Shown here piece by piece: positions 61,293 through 64,000 of a DNA stretch of 64,000 nucleotides. Below the pieces are notes generated by a model that was given only the letters and a program-made list of their open reading frames with translations, was not told the DNA's origin and did not search any database. The number at the start of each line of letters is the position of its first letter. The first letter of the stretch is position 1. Made by a program: the position numbers and the translations under genes. Source of the DNA: Haliscomenobacteraceae bacterium (lineage in GTDB: Bacteria; Bacteroidota; Bacteroidia; Chitinophagales; Saprospiraceae); NCBI GenBank assembly GCA_947501115.1, contig CANMVX010000017.1:1-64000 (forward strand). The letters run 5' to 3'.

Positions 61293-62552
61293 TTGAAACG
61301 TTTTTATTTCGGTTTAATTTTGTTTAGCCTGATTGGTTTAGGTGTAGTCCAATACAGGTTTTTTATACTCAGTTTGCAATTAGCTAATGCCAGATATTCT
61401 ATTCAATTAAATGAAACTTTGGGATTGGTCGGTAAGTATTTATATTTAGAAACGCCTCTGACCACTCTGGTTTCCTCAAGCTTTAAAGGAAAAACAGCTA
61501 ATTATGAACCAAATAAAATGTATGATAATGCAGCGGCGATTCAATTAGAGCAGTTTTTAAGAAATCGATTTGAAAAGGTCGGGGTAAAGGTTGATTTCGC
61601 CTTCGCATTGTATAATACGCAGGAAAATGTGGTCTTGCTCAAATCATCAAATTATGTAAAAAATATCCCTCCTGATTTTTCTGAACCTCTGGACGGCTTC
61701 TTACCTTATCAATGTAATTGCCCTCTAAGCCTTTATATTCAAAATAAAAATTTGGTTCAATATTTTTTAGCTGAATCAAAAAATATTTATCTACCCGCAT
61801 TAATCTTGATTTTCTTGCTGTTGATTGGCGGTATTGGTGCCTTCGTGGTCTATGAAAAAGTACAATTTCAGACAAAATCAAAACAAGATTTTTATAACTT
61901 CCTGACTCATGAATTAAAAACACCCGTTTTTACTATGTCTATTGCCTCTAAATTGTTAGAAAATTATAACCTCAATGAAAAAGCCTTAGAAGCAGTTCAT
62001 ATTATTAAAACAGAAAATAATAAACTTAAAATTCAAATCGAGAGAATTTTGGAAATGGTGGTCGCCGATAAATCTATGCCCCAATTGGAAAAAGTTAATA
62101 TCGATCTATCCCCATTTTTCTTAAGCCTGGCAAATGATTTTTCTACCCAGATAAGCCAGGATCCATCTATCCGTTTTTCTCATCAGATAGAAATATTTTC
62201 TCGTTCTATATTAGCAGATAAACACTATTTACAGAACGTTTTTATGAACCTGCTGGAAAATGCAAAAAAATTTAAAACAGGTACTGTGAATATTCAGCTT
62301 ATTGTAAAACACGTTAATGATGAAGTCCTTATTGATATTATTGACGATGGTTGGGGTATTGAAAATAAATTCCAAAAGTTGATTTTTAAACCTTTTTTTA
62401 GAATAAAACAGTCTGCAAATGTTCAAGGCTACGGCCTGGGTCTGAGTTATGTTAAAAAAATGATTAAGTTTCATCAAGGTAAATTAATTTTGCATTCAAC
62501 ACTTGGAAAAGGGAGTAAATTCACAGTAATATTACCTTTAATTAAAGACTAA
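61293..62552 (+). CDS. Sensor histidine kinase
   Basis: A 419-residue membrane kinase. TM1 is about 5-28, a small periplasmic sensor part spans about 29-165, and TM2 is about 166-186. The dimerisation box has H206 in THELKTPVF; the ATPase domain shows NVFMNLLENAKKF (N-box), IIDDGWGIE (G1) and GYGLGLSYVKKM (G2). The only start is TTG 61293, as a stop lies three codons upstream. The response regulator gene follows by four bases. The signal sensed is unknown. Confidence 0.92.
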   Translation: MKRFYFGLILFSLIGLGVVQYRFFILSLQLANARYSIQLNETLGLVGKYLYLETPLTTLVSSSFKGKTANYEPNKMYDNAAAIQLEQFLRNRFEKVGVKVDFAFALYNTQENVVLLKSSNYVKNIPPDFSEPLDGFLPYQCNCPLSLYIQNKNLVQYFLAESKNIYLPALILIFLLLIGGIGAFVVYEKVQFQTKSKQDFYNFLTHELKTPVFTMSIASKLLENYNLNEKALEAVHIIKTENNKLKIQIERILEMVVADKSMPQLEKVNIDLSPFFLSLANDFSTQISQDPSIRFSHQIEIFSRSILADKHYLQNVFMNLLENAKKFKTGTVNIQLIVKHVNDEVLIDIIDDGWGIENKFQKLIFKPFFRIKQSANVQGYGLGLSYVKKMIKFHQGKLILHSTLGKGSKFTVILPLIKD

Positions 62553-62556
62553 CTAT

Positions 62557-63252
62557 ATGATTTATAAAGTCTTATTGGTTGAAGATAATGAAAATTTAGG
62601 CTATATGCTGAAAGAATACCTGGCTATGAAAAACTTTCATATAGACTGGGTTACCTCAGGAAGTTCAGCTAAAATTTTTCTGAAAAGCAATAAACCAAAT
62701 TTAATTATTCTCGACGTCGGTCTTCCCGATATAGATGGTTTTCAATTGGCTCAATGGATAAAAACGGAGTGCCCCTCTTTGCCTTTCCTATTCCTTACCG
62801 CCAGGGTGTTGAAAATTGATGTTTTAAAGGGTTTTAATTTGGGTGCAGAAGATTATATAAAAAAACCTATTGATGAGGAAGAATTAGTGATGAGAATGAT
62901 GGCTATTTTAAATAGAACAAGCAAAGAACCTGTTATTCCAACTTCCAATCTAAACATTGGACGGTATCATTTTAATAAAAACACAAGAATTTTATCTTCC
63001 CCAAATGGAGAGAGAAGGTTGACGGCCATGGAATCAAAACTATTGGTTATGCTGTCCCAAAAGTTGAATCAAGTGGTGGAAAGATCCCTTTTGTTAAATG
63101 AAATATGGGGAAATGATGACTATTTTTCAAGAAAAAGTATGGATGTCTTCATTTCCCGTTTACGTAAATATTTAGCTGAAGACCAAAATATTAAACTTTT
63201 AAATGTTCATAATACTGGTTTTATTTTGAACGTCGAAACTGAAATGATTTAA
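62557..63252 (+). CDS. OmpR-family response regulator
   Basis: A 231-residue protein. Receiver domain: acidic pocket VEDNE at 8-12, phospho-acceptor D53 in LDVGLPDIDG, conserved Thr/Ser in FLTAR, Lys in YIKKP. The winged-helix output follows (LTAMESKLLVMLS, SMDVFISRLRKYL). It is the partner of the kinase upstream, four bases away. It overlaps the stop of the convergent ABA4-like gene by four bases. Targets are unknown. Confidence 0.95.
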   Translation: MIYKVLLVEDNENLGYMLKEYLAMKNFHIDWVTSGSSAKIFLKSNKPNLIILDVGLPDIDGFQLAQWIKTECPSLPFLFLTARVLKIDVLKGFNLGAEDYIKKPIDEEELVMRMMAILNRTSKEPVIPTSNLNIGRYHFNKNTRILSSPNGERRLTAMESKLLVMLSQKLNQVVERSLLLNEIWGNDDYFSRKSMDVFISRLRKYLAEDQNIKLLNVHNTGFILNVETEMI

Positions 63253-63677
63253 TAATCCAGTAAATTCTTTTGGTGAAAATACCTTGTGATTCTATAAATT
63301 AGTAACCCAGCAGGCCCAAACATAAAGGTAAATAGAAAACAAGGGACTAAAAACACGTGTTTTATATTTGCTTTTTGGCCGTTGTCCAATATATAAAGTC
63401 CTACCATGAGATCAAAAGCTAAGTAGTGAATCCACCCAAGTAAAACAGCTTGTTCACTTTGAAATAAGGTCATTAATCCCTGTAAAGTGCTGAATTCTTT
63501 GAAATCGTCCATCTTGAAAGTGGAAAATACCATCCAGGCGTAAACCACCGATAATAGAAAAATGGTAAAGCCAAAGACGATTCTTTTGGTATATTTCATA
63601 TTTGGTAAAAATATTATGAATAACCAAGTGAGTAAGGCAAGTAAATTGACTGATTGGAAGGCTTGAGTATAATTCAT
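63249..63677 (-). CDS. ABA4-like membrane protein (DUF4281)
   Basis: A 142-residue protein with four hydrophobic helices. GWIHYLAFDLMVGLYILD is the diagnostic ABA4 segment; ABA4 is required for neoxanthin synthesis in plants, and bacterial relatives occur near carotenoid or lipid genes. The bacterial function is unproven. It lies four bases after the upstream hypothetical gene start-to-stop overlap (63674-63677), so both are coupled. Confidence 0.8.
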   Translation of the reverse strand: MNYTQAFQSVNLLALLTWLFIIFLPNMKYTKRIVFGFTIFLLSVVYAWMVFSTFKMDDFKEFSTLQGLMTLFQSEQAVLLGWIHYLAFDLMVGLYILDNGQKANIKHVFLVPCFLFTFMFGPAGLLIYRITRYFHQKNLLDY

Positions 63678-64000
63678 TTTTCAGAGGTTTTGTTTTTTAA
63701 ATAAGATTGATAATATTCAAATACCTGGTTGTCGCCCATTCCAAGGTTTGGGAAAAAATTGGAAAATGCCTCGAATAGTTCCTGAAAATTATCAACGCCG
63801 CCCTGGATTAATTCTTCTACTTTTTGCTGGGCTATTCCTTTTCCTTCTTTAGGAAATAAGGCAATCCACATATCTATAGATTCTCTAATCATCGGAAATC
63901 CTTCAGTGTTTAAGACATTTAAGTTACTTAATCCTTCAATGTCCGCATTTTTACAAAGATTCCATAAGGTTATGGCTATTTTGATTTCTTCTTCTTTCAA
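63674..64000 (-). CDS. Hypothetical protein, start at or beyond window edge
   Basis: A 108-residue, mostly helical, acidic protein (KVEELIQGGVDNFQELFEAF). The frame is open to the right edge, and the first in-window codon that can serve as a start is TTG at 64000, so the true start may lie outside. No family recognised. Its stop overlaps the ABA4-like start by four bases. Confidence 0.5.
   Translation of the reverse strand: MKEEEIKIAITLWNLCKNADIEGLSNLNVLNTEGFPMIRESIDMWIALFPKEGKGIAQQKVEELIQGGVDNFQELFEAFSNFFPNLGMGDNQVFEYYQSYLKNKTSEK

Overview
The window looks like chromosome of a Bacteroidota bacterium, probably of the Cytophagales/Saprospirales type; the order is an inference. The direct support is a SusC/SusD pair, three giant FG-GAP/ASPIC-UnbV lipoproteins, a type IX secretion C-terminal domain on a pectate lyase, a DUF4175 protein, short lipoboxes, weak Shine-Dalgarno signals and AT-rich DNA. 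No rRNA, tRNA or CRISPR array was seen.

Region 1 (1-6.8 kb) is an accessory mosaic. It holds an IS4-type transposase cut by the left edge, an SDR-like protein, a VOC protein, a DUF5615 PIN-like toxin without its usual partner, a beheaded DUF1016 nuclease and a class III Fic protein. Three fragments of two paiB copies are scattered here, and a GH10 xylanase gene sits inside the second copy.

Region 2 (6.8-14.5 kb) has a TspO-like membrane protein with an ABC-F ATPase, then a Gfo/Idh/MocA oxidoreductase with an MFS transporter, then a TonB-dependent receptor. Region 3 (14.5-18.3 kb) is a second accessory stretch: an AlbA/Schlafen-type protein, a HigBA-like toxin-antitoxin pair, a frameshifted membrane gene, small orphans and imperfect hairpins with TAAC/GTTA ends that resemble degenerate integron attC sites. 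Region 4 (18.3-21.5 kb) carries a secreted pectate lyase and two small secreted proteins.

Region 5 (21.6-38.3 kb) is the most striking block. It is one minus-strand cluster: SusC, SusD, an apparent attenuator hairpin, three paralogous ~1,100-residue FG-GAP/ASPIC-UnbV lipoproteins, a small lipoprotein and a vanadium-haloperoxidase/PAP2-type lipoprotein. It has no recognisable glycoside hydrolase, so its substrate is unknown.

Region 6 (38.5-64 kb) is mostly core genome: ybeY with an anti-sigma-type ATPase, DUF4175, an M1 aminopeptidase with a hydrolase, an OmpA-like lipoprotein, apaG-gmk-yicC (overlapping genes), HU, a TPR lipoprotein, a 30-residue COX24/mS38-like basic protein, RNase G preceded by a long inverted repeat, a 32-residue lipoprotein, a MurG-like glycosyltransferase, pth-dapD, a Tricorn-type S41 protease, an outer-membrane barrel, a two-component system and an ABA4-like membrane protein.
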